The position numbers were made by a program, and so were the translations under genes. Shown piece after piece: positions 1 through 6,311 of a DNA stretch of 39,324 nucleotides. The first letter of the stretch is position 1. Each line of letters begins with the position of its first letter. This DNA comes from an uncultured Opitutia bacterium. GTDB lineage: Bacteria; Verrucomicrobiota; Verrucomicrobiia; Opitutales; Opitutaceae. The stretch spans positions 1-39,324 of the forward strand of contig CAIPAH010000010.1 in the NCBI GenBank assembly GCA_903862955.1, written 5' to 3'. Under the pieces are notes generated by a model. That model saw only the letters and a list, made by a program, of their open reading frames with translations, had not been told where the DNA came from and did no database searches.

Positions 1-41
1 ACGCCCGCCGCGAAAACCGAACCCTGTCCCCTCCGATTTTC

Positions 42-116
42 GCCCTCATCGTCTATCGGTTAGGACAGGGGATTCTCAATCCTCAAAGCGGGGTTCGATT
101 CCCCGTGGGGGCACCA
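42..116 (+). tRNA. tRNA-Glu (anticodon CUC)
   Basis: The sequence folds as a full cloverleaf. The 7-bp acceptor stem pairs 42-48 with 106-112, the D arm is at 51-66, the anticodon stem-loop at 68-84 has CTC at loop positions 34-36, and the T arm at 89-105 has the TTCGATT loop. Discriminator A113 is followed by an encoded CCA (114-116). CUC reads the GAG glutamate codon. The 3' half is duplicated at 4887-4918, so the gene is the integration target of the adjacent element. The target is restored to full length by the element-side copy. Confidence 0.95.
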
Positions 117-1326
117 CTTCTAGGCTTTCCCAAGTTGGGACTGCTTTGGACAAAACAGGCGTTTCTCCTCTGAAATCCGGAGATTCGACCTTCTCGTGAG
201 GGATTCCGCTTTGGACAACGTTTCCCTCGTTCGGACTCGTATTCCCAGAATTTAGGGAAGCCAGAGAGGAAGGTAAAAGCAGCGCAAGTTTCTGCATTCC
301 GTCGTAAAGAGCATTGCTGTTCGGCCCCGTGTAGTGGTCGGTTTGCTTCCAGCTACTATGGCGCACCATTCGCACCCGGTCGCCTTCGTAAACCTTAGCC
401 ACGTCCAACAGGCTCGCGAAAGTGTGGCGTAGGGCGTGAAAATCTACCCGCCAGCCGCGTTCGTCATGCACCGGGATACCACATGCCGTCAGGTCTTTGG
501 TGAGCGTAGCGACGCTAGGAACGCCGTCAGGGAGCACCAGCCCAGTTCCGTCTCCCCAATGTGCCTTCAAAAGTTCGATAAGCAGCGGCACCGGGAAGAT
601 CGTTGCTGGCTGTTTGTTCTTCGTAGTGGCCCCGCGAATTTCCATCCAAGGGCGCGGCGCATCCAAGTGCACATCGGCCCACAGCAGGCGCTTTAACTCG
701 CCTCTCCGCAGCCCCGTAAGGGCAGCCAGAGCGTAGGCAAAGCGCCGCTTCTCGGAGTATTTTATGAGCAGCAAGAATTGCTCAACTTCAAGAGGCCGAC
801 GTTTGAAGGTTTCTTTGCCACGCGCATCCAACCGTGGAATTCTTCCGATTCGGTTTTGCGCAATTCGGTCTTGCCGCTCCAACCAGTTGAAGAAGGCCTT
901 CAAGTGACCAAGGTATTCATTGAGAGTCTTAGCGGACCTTTGGGCTTGCTGACCGCGGAGCCACTTTGCGAATGAGTCTGCCGATACGTCATGCAGCAGT
1001 TGCCAATGACAATCCGCAATCAAGCGCCTCATCCGCTGCCGGGTATGGACGATGTGATCCTTGCCATTTCCTCTTGCCTGCAGATCAGCGACGTAGTCCG
1101 CGAGGTGTTCGGCAATCGGCTTCTTTGCGGCATCCCGGAGGGGCTTCGGGTCCAGCAGCCCGGCCAATTCCTTTTCCTTTTCCTCGACAATCACCCGCGC
1201 CTTTGCCTCCGCGACTTCCTTGTTCGTTGTCTTTAGCGGCACATCATATTCGCGGGAATCGCCGTCTACGCGGTAGCGCAGGCGATACACGCGACTGCCC
1301 TTCTGTTTGAAAACACGCTTAGGCAT
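76..1326 (-). CDS. int: Tyrosine site-specific integrase (integrated form, 416 aa)
   Basis: This phage-type tyrosine recombinase should catalyse excision and integration at tRNA-Glu. An N-terminal arm-binding region (about 1-65) and a SAM-like core-binding domain (about 70-160) precede the catalytic domain. Visible active-site residues are Arg207 in TGLRRGE, His297 and Arg300 in HALRHTF, a His at 323 in RHSS, and the nucleophile Tyr332 in DHYTGP. The ATG overlaps the excisionase stop by 8 bp. The last residues (VVPPRGIEPR then FED and a stop) are encoded by the attL core and the tRNA body. The C-terminus present here is therefore created by integration. In the excised circle the frame would continue into the tail at 4686-4886 for a predicted 479 aa. 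Catalytic residues lie well upstream of the switch point, so this form may still be active. Confidence 0.93.
   Translation of the reverse strand: MPKRVFKQKGSRVYRLRYRVDGDSREYDVPLKTTNKEVAEAKARVIVEEKEKELAGLLDPKPLRDAAKKPIAEHLADYVADLQARGNGKDHIVHTRQRMRRLIADCHWQLLHDVSADSFAKWLRGQQAQRSAKTLNEYLGHLKAFFNWLERQDRIAQNRIGRIPRLDARGKETFKRRPLEVEQFLLLIKYSEKRRFAYALAALTGLRRGELKRLLWADVHLDAPRPWMEIRGATTKNKQPATIFPVPLLIELLKAHWGDGTGLVLPDGVPSVATLTKDLTACGIPVHDERGWRVDFHALRHTFASLLDVAKVYEGDRVRMVRHSSWKQTDHYTGPNSNALYDGMQKLALLLPSSLASLNSGNTSPNEGNVVQSGIPHEKVESPDFRGETPVLSKAVPTWESLEVVPPRGIEPRFED
88..119. repeat. attL core (tRNA-Glu 3' end)
   Basis: This 32-bp sequence is identical to 4887-4918 (offset 4799 bp). It covers the T arm, the acceptor 3' strand and CCA of tRNA-Glu plus three bases. 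It also encodes the last residues of the integrated form of the integrase (VVPPRGIEPR) on the minus strand. Confidence 0.92.
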
Positions 1327-1528
1327 GACTGCCCCCTTCGGTGTTAGGTCTGTTGAGGTAGACCAGTAGCACGCTTCGCCAAATCAGCCATCGCCCACCC
1401 TCTTTGAATACTTTTAGCTTACCGTCGCGGATCCGGCGATAAACCGTCTTGGGTTTGGCGTGCATTTCGTCAGCCATCTCCTGAACGTCTAGGAGACGGT
1501 CTTCGTTCTCTTGGGAATCATCTTTCAT
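1319..1528 (-). CDS. AlpA/Xis-type excisionase (MerR-like HTH)
   Basis: This 69-residue protein has the winged-helix pattern of small excisionases and AlpA regulators: a helix-turn-helix at about 12-34 (LLDVQEMADEM then KTVYRRI), a wing with DGKLKVFKEGGRW, and a terminal helix. Such proteins bend DNA at attachment sites and set recombination direction towards excision. Its start overlaps the upstream regulator's stop as ATGA, and its stop overlaps the integrase start, so the three genes are probably translationally coupled. That position next to int supports the Xis role. A pure transcriptional role is the alternative. Confidence 0.8.
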   Translation of the reverse strand: MKDDSQENEDRLLDVQEMADEMHAKPKTVYRRIRDGKLKVFKEGGRWLIWRSVLLVYLNRPNTEGGSHA

Positions 1529-1962
1529 CGCGATTGCTCCTCCTCGCCTTCGAGTGCGATGTCTTCAGCGTCAATTGCAGGCAACCGCTTTGTAGGGTCA
1601 GACTTTTCTCTGAATTCCTTCATGATTCCGTCGATGTAGTCAGAAGGCATTCCCTCCGCCTCCAACTCCGACCGGGTGAGCCTCGAAAGACGCTCGCTCT
1701 CTTGAGCGTAAAGCCTGTTGAGGTGGACATAACTAATCTCAATGTTGAATTGCCTAAGCCATTCAGCGAGGTAACGCCAACTGTGCCCTTTGTCGCGCAT
1801 GAGGTAGAGCGCACGAAAGTATGCACCGATGTTGAAAACTCGCGGCGCCTTTTCAGCCGCTGAGAGCACAGCCTTGGGAGAGGCTATCACTCCGCCTTGA
1901 CTATCACGAATGCGGGTAGTCCCAGTCGCCCCGTTCCTCTTCCGCGCGGTTTTCGATTTCAT
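1525..1962 (-). CDS. Small putative DNA-binding regulator, first gene of int operon
   Basis: This 145-residue protein has a basic N-terminus, a central segment compatible with a helix-turn-helix (GHSWRYLAEWLRQF followed by SYVHLNRLYAQE, about 59-90) and an acidic C-terminus. I do not recognise a named family with confidence. The central motif recalls small plasmid and mobile-element DNA-binding proteins. It heads the overlapping cluster regulator-xis-int. It sits directly behind a good promoter containing a palindrome, so autoregulation is a reasonable inference. The ATG lies about 8 nt from the -10 box, implying a nearly leaderless mRNA. MKS followed by a basic stretch fits a genuine start, and no upstream in-frame ATG is closer to the promoter. 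Confidence 0.7.
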   Translation of the reverse strand: MKSKTARKRNGATGTTRIRDSQGGVIASPKAVLSAAEKAPRVFNIGAYFRALYLMRDKGHSWRYLAEWLRQFNIEISYVHLNRLYAQESERLSRLTRSELEAEGMPSDYIDGIMKEFREKSDPTKRLPAIDAEDIALEGEEEQSR

Positions 1963-1969
1963 GGCACAT

Positions 1970-1999
1970 ACTGTAACGTTATGTTACGGAATGTGTCAA
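1970..1999 (-). promoter_or_regulatory. Sigma70-type promoter of the regulator-xis-int operon
   Basis: On the minus strand a perfect -35 TTGACA (1994-1999) is followed after 18 nt by TACAGT (1970-1975), a 4/6 match to the -10 consensus. The expected transcription start is near 1963, directly before the ATG at 1962. It is the only clear promoter I see inside the element. It overlaps the 3' end of the membrane-protein gene (stop at 1979-1981). Confidence 0.65.
1973..1987. promoter_or_regulatory. Candidate operator, palindrome between -35 and -10
   Basis: GTAAC-GTTAT-GTTAC is a perfect 5-5-5 inverted repeat located in the spacer of the promoter above, where a bound dimer would block RNA polymerase. 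The first gene of the operon encodes a putative DNA-binding protein, so an autorepressor is the simplest model. Alternatively Xis could bind here. Confidence 0.5.
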
Positions 2000-2983
2000 C
2001 TCTAAATATGTGCCGAATGCGGCTAAAGCGTAGAAGATTCCAACGACGATAATCAGTGCCCAATTCCAGCCTGTAAATTTCGCATTTCTGTCCCAATTTC
2101 CCTCAAGAAAAACATTCATTCGGTTCACATAAGCCTGCACCGGGACTACAAATACCCATGAGAACGCCGAAATCCAATCGACCGGTGATGCGGCCCTCCA
2201 CATCAGGCTGGACAAGATCCAACCGGCGGCAAGTCCCCCAGCTGCTAGTGACGGGCGCATTTCAACGTTGTCACCGATCTCCTTGATTCGCTTGAAGCAT
2301 GGATAACAGAAAAATACCCCGAACACTGTCCTCCAAAAGGGCCAAATATTCCCCTCACCCTGAGTTCTAATTCGCCTCCAGTTCTGATAAAACCAATAGA
2401 GCTGATAAAGGCCCAAAGAGAAAATGCACATTACGACGAATTTGAAAACAGAGACCGTAAAAAACGGACTCTGATCGTCATCATTGGACTCAGGTTCCGC
2501 ATCTGTTTCGGCGGCATGGGCACCTGATGATAAAACGGGCGGTTGTTCGATGGGATCCAATTTGCCTACTAGACTTGTCGTCACTTTAGCGTCCTCCGCA
2601 GCTGCTTCGTGAGTTGGACAAGAGAATGAGCCTGGTGTACCGATTGCCGCACTGCTCTCAGAACTATCGCTCTTCTCTTGGGCAGACCCATTTCCGGACC
2701 GATCTCCTCCACTGTTTCTCAGAGCCCAAATGAATGACCGCACAAATTGCCACACAAGGTAAGGGGCAAGAACAGCAAACCAAGTAGAGCCACAATTCCG
2801 TCCACCGAAGAGAGCTGAATAGAACTGCGACGAGTCGTACGGATTACGGAAATACGGGTTGTTGTAGTTTATTGGGTCCCACGCCTCGAAAACAAAAAGG
2901 GGGACAACCAAGATTCCTACGGTAAAGCAAAGCAGAAAAATCAACCACTCGCGCGCAAGTACCCTTCGTGTTTCCGATTTCAT
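1979..2983 (-). CDS. Multi-pass membrane protein of unknown function (element cargo)
   Basis: This 334-residue protein has a TM helix near 13-32, another near 65-88, a Ser/Gly/Glu-rich soluble linker (about 90-170), and then a C-terminal membrane domain. That domain opens with FKFVVMCIFSLGLYQLYWFY and NWRRI, a pattern reminiscent of DUF4234-like modules, and holds about four further hydrophobic segments. Its function is unknown. It is the last gene before the operon promoter in the circular order and is not needed by known rolling-circle replicons. It may be cargo, a superinfection or envelope factor, or a defence protein, but nothing in the sequence decides this. The start codon context (ttcATGg) resembles that of the 145-residue regulator. 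Confidence 0.65.
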   Translation of the reverse strand: MKSETRRVLAREWLIFLLCFTVGILVVPLFVFEAWDPINYNNPYFRNPYDSSQFYSALFGGRNCGSTWFAVLAPYLVWQFVRSFIWALRNSGGDRSGNGSAQEKSDSSESSAAIGTPGSFSCPTHEAAAEDAKVTTSLVGKLDPIEQPPVLSSGAHAAETDAEPESNDDDQSPFFTVSVFKFVVMCIFSLGLYQLYWFYQNWRRIRTQGEGNIWPFWRTVFGVFFCYPCFKRIKEIGDNVEMRPSLAAGGLAAGWILSSLMWRAASPVDWISAFSWVFVVPVQAYVNRMNVFLEGNWDRNAKFTGWNWALIIVVGIFYALAAFGTYLELTHSVT

Positions 2984-3032
2984 GGCGTCCCAGTCTTGAA
3001 GTAGTTAGTCGGCTGAAGTAATTCAGGTGAGA

Positions 3033-3326
3033 TCATTCTTTGCCCGGGTATGATTGGCATAGGTTGCTCCGGCTATTCTTAGCGATAAAGTCACCTTTGT
3101 GGGCATTGAGCCCAAAATCGTGACGGAAGAGATAAATGTGCTGCCGGCACACTCCTAACATTCGCAGCGCATTCTCCTTAATGTCTGCAAAAGAGTTATT
3201 CTTAATTATCTCGTCGTAAGCTTTGTCTGAAGTGCCTGTGACTTGATACTCTTTCTTCATCAACTCGAGGGGATACAATTCGAGTAGTCTACGGGCAATC
3301 TCGTCAGAGGCGTTGGAAAAAATCAT
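3033..3326 (-). CDS. Small hypothetical protein (97 aa)
   Basis: I do not recognise the family. The product is a soluble, mixed-charge protein, helical in its first two thirds (IARRLLELYPLELMKKEYQV) with a short basic C-terminus ending in GKE. It sits between rep and the membrane-protein gene on the same strand. It is 121 bp downstream of rep, with a hairpin in the gap, and 49 bp upstream of the membrane-protein start. Its AT-rich codon use matches the rest of the element and differs from the host. It could be a copy-number or accessory factor, but there is no direct support for this. Confidence 0.5.
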   Translation of the reverse strand: MIFSNASDEIARRLLELYPLELMKKEYQVTGTSDKAYDEIIKNNSFADIKENALRMLGVCRQHIYLFRHDFGLNAHKGDFIAKNSRSNLCQSYPGKE

Positions 3327-3410
3327 GGAGATGGGGTATGACCTAATTGGACTAGTGATGGCTGGTCGCTGCTAACACGACAGATACCGACGCCTATTTC
3401 AACGAATTGC

Positions 3411-3430
3411 TCTACCGAGATTCCGGTAGA
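3411..3430. repeat. Perfect 7-bp inverted repeat with 6-nt loop downstream of rep
   Basis: TCTACCG (3411-3417) and CGGTAGA (3424-3430) can form a hairpin with loop AGATTC, 17 bp past the rep stop codon. No T-tract follows on either strand, so a standard terminator is unlikely. A hairpin next to rep is a plausible double-strand origin or nick-site region, but this is only positional inference. Confidence 0.35.
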
Positions 3431-3447
3431 TTGCGTATTGTGTGCAT

Positions 3448-4689
3448 CTAGAACGGATTGCCATCCGGCAGCGCATTTTCCGCACCGGGATTCCACTCGG
3501 TATAAGTCGACACTCCCTTCTCACTAAAAATCGGCCTCTCCGGTCTGTGCGCGACCCCATTCACCCCATGAGAATTCGCATAGTTCCAAGTGACCTCATA
3601 GCGATAGTCCCACCCCCGGCTAGTGCCTTTCTCCTTCACCCTCAACCAGCCCCAACGAACTTCACTGAGCCCGGCACATTCGATCCATAGTGAGTCCGAC
3701 GTTTTAAAGTCAGGCGGTAGATCAATCCCGTCCATTCCTGCCAACATCGCAGCCGTGACAGTCAGGGTCTTTCGACCGTTGAAATATTTAAACGTCTCCC
3801 ACCGCTTGAGAGGTGTCCCAAAAATAATCGGGCCAAGATCGTAAGCCCATCTGCGCCCGGCTTTCTCAGCAAGTTCATCGAGGTTCTTGATTTCGTTGAG
3901 AGTGCAAAACGCTTCGACCTTTCGACGATAGAGGTAGGTCCGGGCATTCAAAAACTGAAAGTGCACCGTGAAATTATTGAGTCCCTTCGACGAGCGCACC
4001 AACCGCCGGCTCGCATCTCCCGGTGCCCTGTTAGCGAGGTTCTTCGCCACGTAACCGCCCAGATAGTAGGCGAAGGCCTGTCCAGCGACTACCGGCTCAA
4101 CCCTTGTGTAGCCGAAGCCGTAAGCCAGATGCTTGCCCTTCCCTGTCCATCGTTTCGTGTTCGCATCCCAAGAGCCAGAATCCCAGCGCTTCATTTCCGC
4201 CCTTAATGCGGCATTAGCACCCGTGCGCCAGCGAGCCTGAGCCCCACGCGTCTTTGCCTTGGCCCTTGCGGCGAAGTCATACCCAGTCCGCACGTCCTCT
4301 TTGCACGCCACGACGAGATGACCGTGGAGCCGTCCACCCTTCGACCCTCGCTCCATCACAAGCAAGTAATCCGAATACGCCTTGGACAGGCAGTGAGCCA
4401 GCAAGCCCTTAAAAGCCCTCGCCCATTGAGTGTGATCCCATGCCTCTCGCGGCGTCAGGTGGATGACCATCAGCCGGTTTACCCCGTATTTTCTTTCGAG
4501 TAGTTCCATCTTCCACGTGACCACCTGAGCCATGCGCTTTTGGTAGCCCGTTAGAAGCACGCGGCCCCTCTTCTTCTCTTCTTCCGTGTAGGTGTTACAG
4601 GATAGACAAGGATGGGCGTCAGGCCGCGCCGCGCTCCGCGCGGCGTCGGCCGGATCGCCCAAGACCGCGTCGCCTTCTGGCGCGTTCAT
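3448..4689 (-). CDS. rep: HUH-family rolling-circle replication initiator (Rep)
   Basis: The 413-residue protein shows the three motifs of HUH replication endonucleases in order: motif 1 MVIHLTP (about 74-80), motif 2 RLHGHLVV with the metal-binding pair His122 and His124, and motif 3 YLGGYVAKN with the YxxK nucleophile Tyr213 and Lys216. Such enzymes nick one strand at the origin, stay bound to the 5' end and start rolling-circle replication. The C-terminal 200 residues have no recognisable helicase motif. The ATG overlaps the stop of the upstream reading frame as ATGA, indicating translational coupling to the integrase tail. In the integrated state no promoter is obvious upstream within the element, so expression may require excision. 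A filamentous-phage-type or plasmid Rep cannot be distinguished here. Confidence 0.85.
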   Translation of the reverse strand: MNAPEGDAVLGDPADAARSAARPDAHPCLSCNTYTEEEKKRGRVLLTGYQKRMAQVVTWKMELLERKYGVNRLMVIHLTPREAWDHTQWARAFKGLLAHCLSKAYSDYLLVMERGSKGGRLHGHLVVACKEDVRTGYDFAARAKAKTRGAQARWRTGANAALRAEMKRWDSGSWDANTKRWTGKGKHLAYGFGYTRVEPVVAGQAFAYYLGGYVAKNLANRAPGDASRRLVRSSKGLNNFTVHFQFLNARTYLYRRKVEAFCTLNEIKNLDELAEKAGRRWAYDLGPIIFGTPLKRWETFKYFNGRKTLTVTAAMLAGMDGIDLPPDFKTSDSLWIECAGLSEVRWGWLRVKEKGTSRGWDYRYEVTWNYANSHGVNGVAHRPERPIFSEKGVSTYTEWNPGAENALPDGNPF

Positions 4690-4916
4690 GGAGCCCCCTT
4701 TCCGCCACCAGCGTCCACGATGGCATCAATTGCGGTCTTTAGCTCAGAGCGCAGGGACGGCCATGCAGCAACGACCTTGGCGAGTCCCGTTAGCGTCTCC
4801 CGGAATTCGAGGGAAGCCAGAGGGGAAGATCGTGCTTCCTCACTTTCGTAATACAACTCTCGCTCAACTTTTTCCCAATCTGGCTCGCGGGGTTCGATTC
4901 CCCGTGGGGGCACCAC
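4686..4916 (-). CDS. Detached integrase C-terminal tail (in-frame through attR)
   Basis: This open frame runs from the attR core into the element and stops at 4686, overlapping the rep ATG. In frame with the core (VVPPRGIEPR) it encodes 66 further residues: an acidic start (EPDWEKVERELYYE) and a helical end with WPSLRSELKTAIDAIVDAG. Joining attL and attR by excision puts it directly in frame behind integrase residue Arg413. I therefore read it as the distal exon-like part of the circular-form integrase rather than an independent gene. In the integrated state translation could only begin at GTG codons in the core. Annotation programs would probably list it as a small hypothetical protein. Confidence 0.7.
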   Translation of the reverse strand: MVPPRGIEPREPDWEKVERELYYESEEARSSPLASLEFRETLTGLAKVVAAWPSLRSELKTAIDAIVDAGGGKGAP

Positions 4917-4918
4917 TT
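4887..4918. repeat. attR core (tRNA-Glu 3' end copy)
   Basis: This is a perfect 32-bp copy of 88-119. It marks the right boundary between the element and the chromosome. Only the 3' end of the tRNA is duplicated, as expected for tyrosine-recombinase insertion into a tRNA gene. On the minus strand it lies in frame with the integrase tail ORF that begins immediately inside the element. Confidence 0.92.
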
Positions 4919-5155
4919 TTCCGAGGCTTCAGAGGTCATCCGAGGCCGGGTCAAAGACGAAACTGGCAAATGGTGTAGAGCGTTGCTCCGCCAAGCCCTG
5001 GAGGCCAGTTGGGCACGGAACGCGCGCGGTAGGGTTTTACCTTATCGCTATTTCGCCACAGGTGGTGTTAATTCACTCCAGACGGTTGTTCGCCAAGTGA
5101 CGATACCCTGCCGTGCAACCGATTTGAGACCGGCGGCCGCGTGGACGATCCCGCG
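4919..5155. other. Gap between attR and the histidine kinase gene
   Basis: These 237 bp hold no convincing gene. They probably contain the promoter of the kinase/regulator operon, but I cannot point to clear -35 and -10 boxes. Any transcript reading leftwards from here would be needed to express rep in the integrated state. Confidence 0.4.
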
Positions 5156-6310
5156 ATGGGAAAACAACACGAACACGTAATGAAAGTAATGAACCCGGTC
5201 CTCGCACAACGCTACCTGAAGGGTCTTCGCGCCCATCTCCGCCTGAATGGCCGGGGCAATGGCGACGGGGCCCAAGGCTTGGGCCGCGCCGCCTTGGCCG
5301 CCGGCATGGCCCCGGTGGACCTGGCCGTCATGCACGAGAAGGCCCTCGCCGCCATCGCGGTGTCACAGGACTTCTCCAAAAACCGCGCCGAATGGTTCAA
5401 ACGCAAGGCGTACTTCTTTACCCAGGCACTTATCCCGCTGGAGGCCGCCCAGGAAGCCGCGCGGAGGAGCCATTCGAATCTGCAGCAACGCAACTCGACG
5501 CTGCGCTTGCACACCTTGGCCTTGGCCAGTGCCAACCGCCGCCTGCAGAGCGAGGTCGTGCGCCGCAAGGCCGGCGAACAGCAAATCCGCAAGGGCAAGG
5601 AGCACTATCGGACACTGTTCCTCGAATCGCAGGCCATGCAAAAGAAGCTCCGCAAGCTCACCCACCAGATCATCTCTGCACAGGAGGACGAGCGGAAGGA
5701 AATCAGTCGTGAGCTGCATGACGAGGTCGTGCAAACCTTGGTCGGCATCAATGTCGAACTGGCCGGCCTGGGGCGGGGCGCCGCGGTCGGCGTGCGGACG
5801 CTGAAGGCGAAGATCGCCCACACCCAGAAGTTGGTGGAAAATTCCGTCAATGCCGTGCACCAGTTCGCCCGCGAGCTGCGGCCGGCCGTGCTCGACGATC
5901 TCGGGCTGATTCCCGCGCTCGTCGCCTACAGCAAGAGCCTCGCGGCGCGCAAACGGCTCAAGATCCAGATGACCGCGTTCGGGGGCGTCGAGGCCCTCGG
6001 AGCCGTCAAACGCACCGTGCTGTTCCGCGTGGCGCAAGAGGCGCTGACCAACGTCGCCCGCCATGCGCATGCGACCGTCGTCAAGCTGAGCATCAGCGAG
6101 GTTGCCGGGGCGGTCCGGATGGAAATCAGCGACAACGGCAAATCCTTCCACGTGAGGAATACCCTGCTGGCTAAGAACAACAAGCGCCTGGGGCTGGTCG
6201 GCATGCGCGAGCGGATCGAGATGGTGGGCGGCAGCCTGGCCATTGAGTCCGCCCCGGGCACGGGCACGACCGTGCGGGCCGAAATTCCTTTCACCGAATC
6301 CAAAGCCTAA
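5156..6310 (+). CDS. Soluble sensor histidine kinase (HisKA_3/DxxQ type)
   Basis: This cytoplasmic two-component kinase has no membrane segment. The N-terminal ~90 residues (YLKGLRAHLR, then GLGRAALAAGMAPVDLAVMH) resemble the helical N-terminal domain of RsbU-type phosphatases. A coiled-coil region follows (about 95-170). The dimerisation and phosphoacceptor helix carries RELHDEVVQTL with the phosphorylated His near residue 188. A HATPase_c domain follows, with an N-box (EALTNVARHA), a G1 box (EISDNGKSF) and a G2 region (GLVGMRERIEMVGG). ATG 5156 is chosen; GTG 5141 and ATG 5180 are alternatives and none has a clear Shine-Dalgarno. The stop is 1 bp before its response regulator. The signal may reach it through a partner protein, by analogy with RsbU, but this is inference. 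Confidence 0.9.
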   Translation: MGKQHEHVMKVMNPVLAQRYLKGLRAHLRLNGRGNGDGAQGLGRAALAAGMAPVDLAVMHEKALAAIAVSQDFSKNRAEWFKRKAYFFTQALIPLEAAQEAARRSHSNLQQRNSTLRLHTLALASANRRLQSEVVRRKAGEQQIRKGKEHYRTLFLESQAMQKKLRKLTHQIISAQEDERKEISRELHDEVVQTLVGINVELAGLGRGAAVGVRTLKAKIAHTQKLVENSVNAVHQFARELRPAVLDDLGLIPALVAYSKSLAARKRLKIQMTAFGGVEALGAVKRTVLFRVAQEALTNVARHAHATVVKLSISEVAGAVRMEISDNGKSFHVRNTLLAKNNKRLGLVGMRERIEMVGGSLAIESAPGTGTTVRAEIPFTESKA

Positions 6311-6311
6311 C

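Larger units (their letters stand above)
88..4918. mobile_element. tRNA-Glu-integrated rolling-circle element (about 4.8 kb)
   Basis: The element is bounded by a perfect 32-bp direct repeat of the tRNA-Glu 3' end, giving a predicted circle of 4799 bp. All genes lie on the minus strand: regulator, excisionase, tyrosine integrase, HUH Rep, a small unknown and a membrane protein. Codon use and GC are visibly lower than in the flanking chromosome. No relaxase with a coupling protein, no Zot-like packaging ATPase and no capsid gene is present. It is therefore best described as a minimal integrative replicon, or a satellite that depends on a helper for transfer. Both ends and every reading frame look intact. 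Confidence 0.9.

Noticed and set aside
1-41. Possible second tRNA or promoter upstream of tRNA-Glu
   Set aside because: No cloverleaf can be formed from these 41 bases and no clear -35/-10 pair is present.
4686-4916. Independent small gene starting at GTG inside attR
   Set aside because: The first ten residues come from the tRNA 3' end read backwards (PPRGIEPR), a frequent artefact. The rest is better explained as the integrase tail of the circular form.
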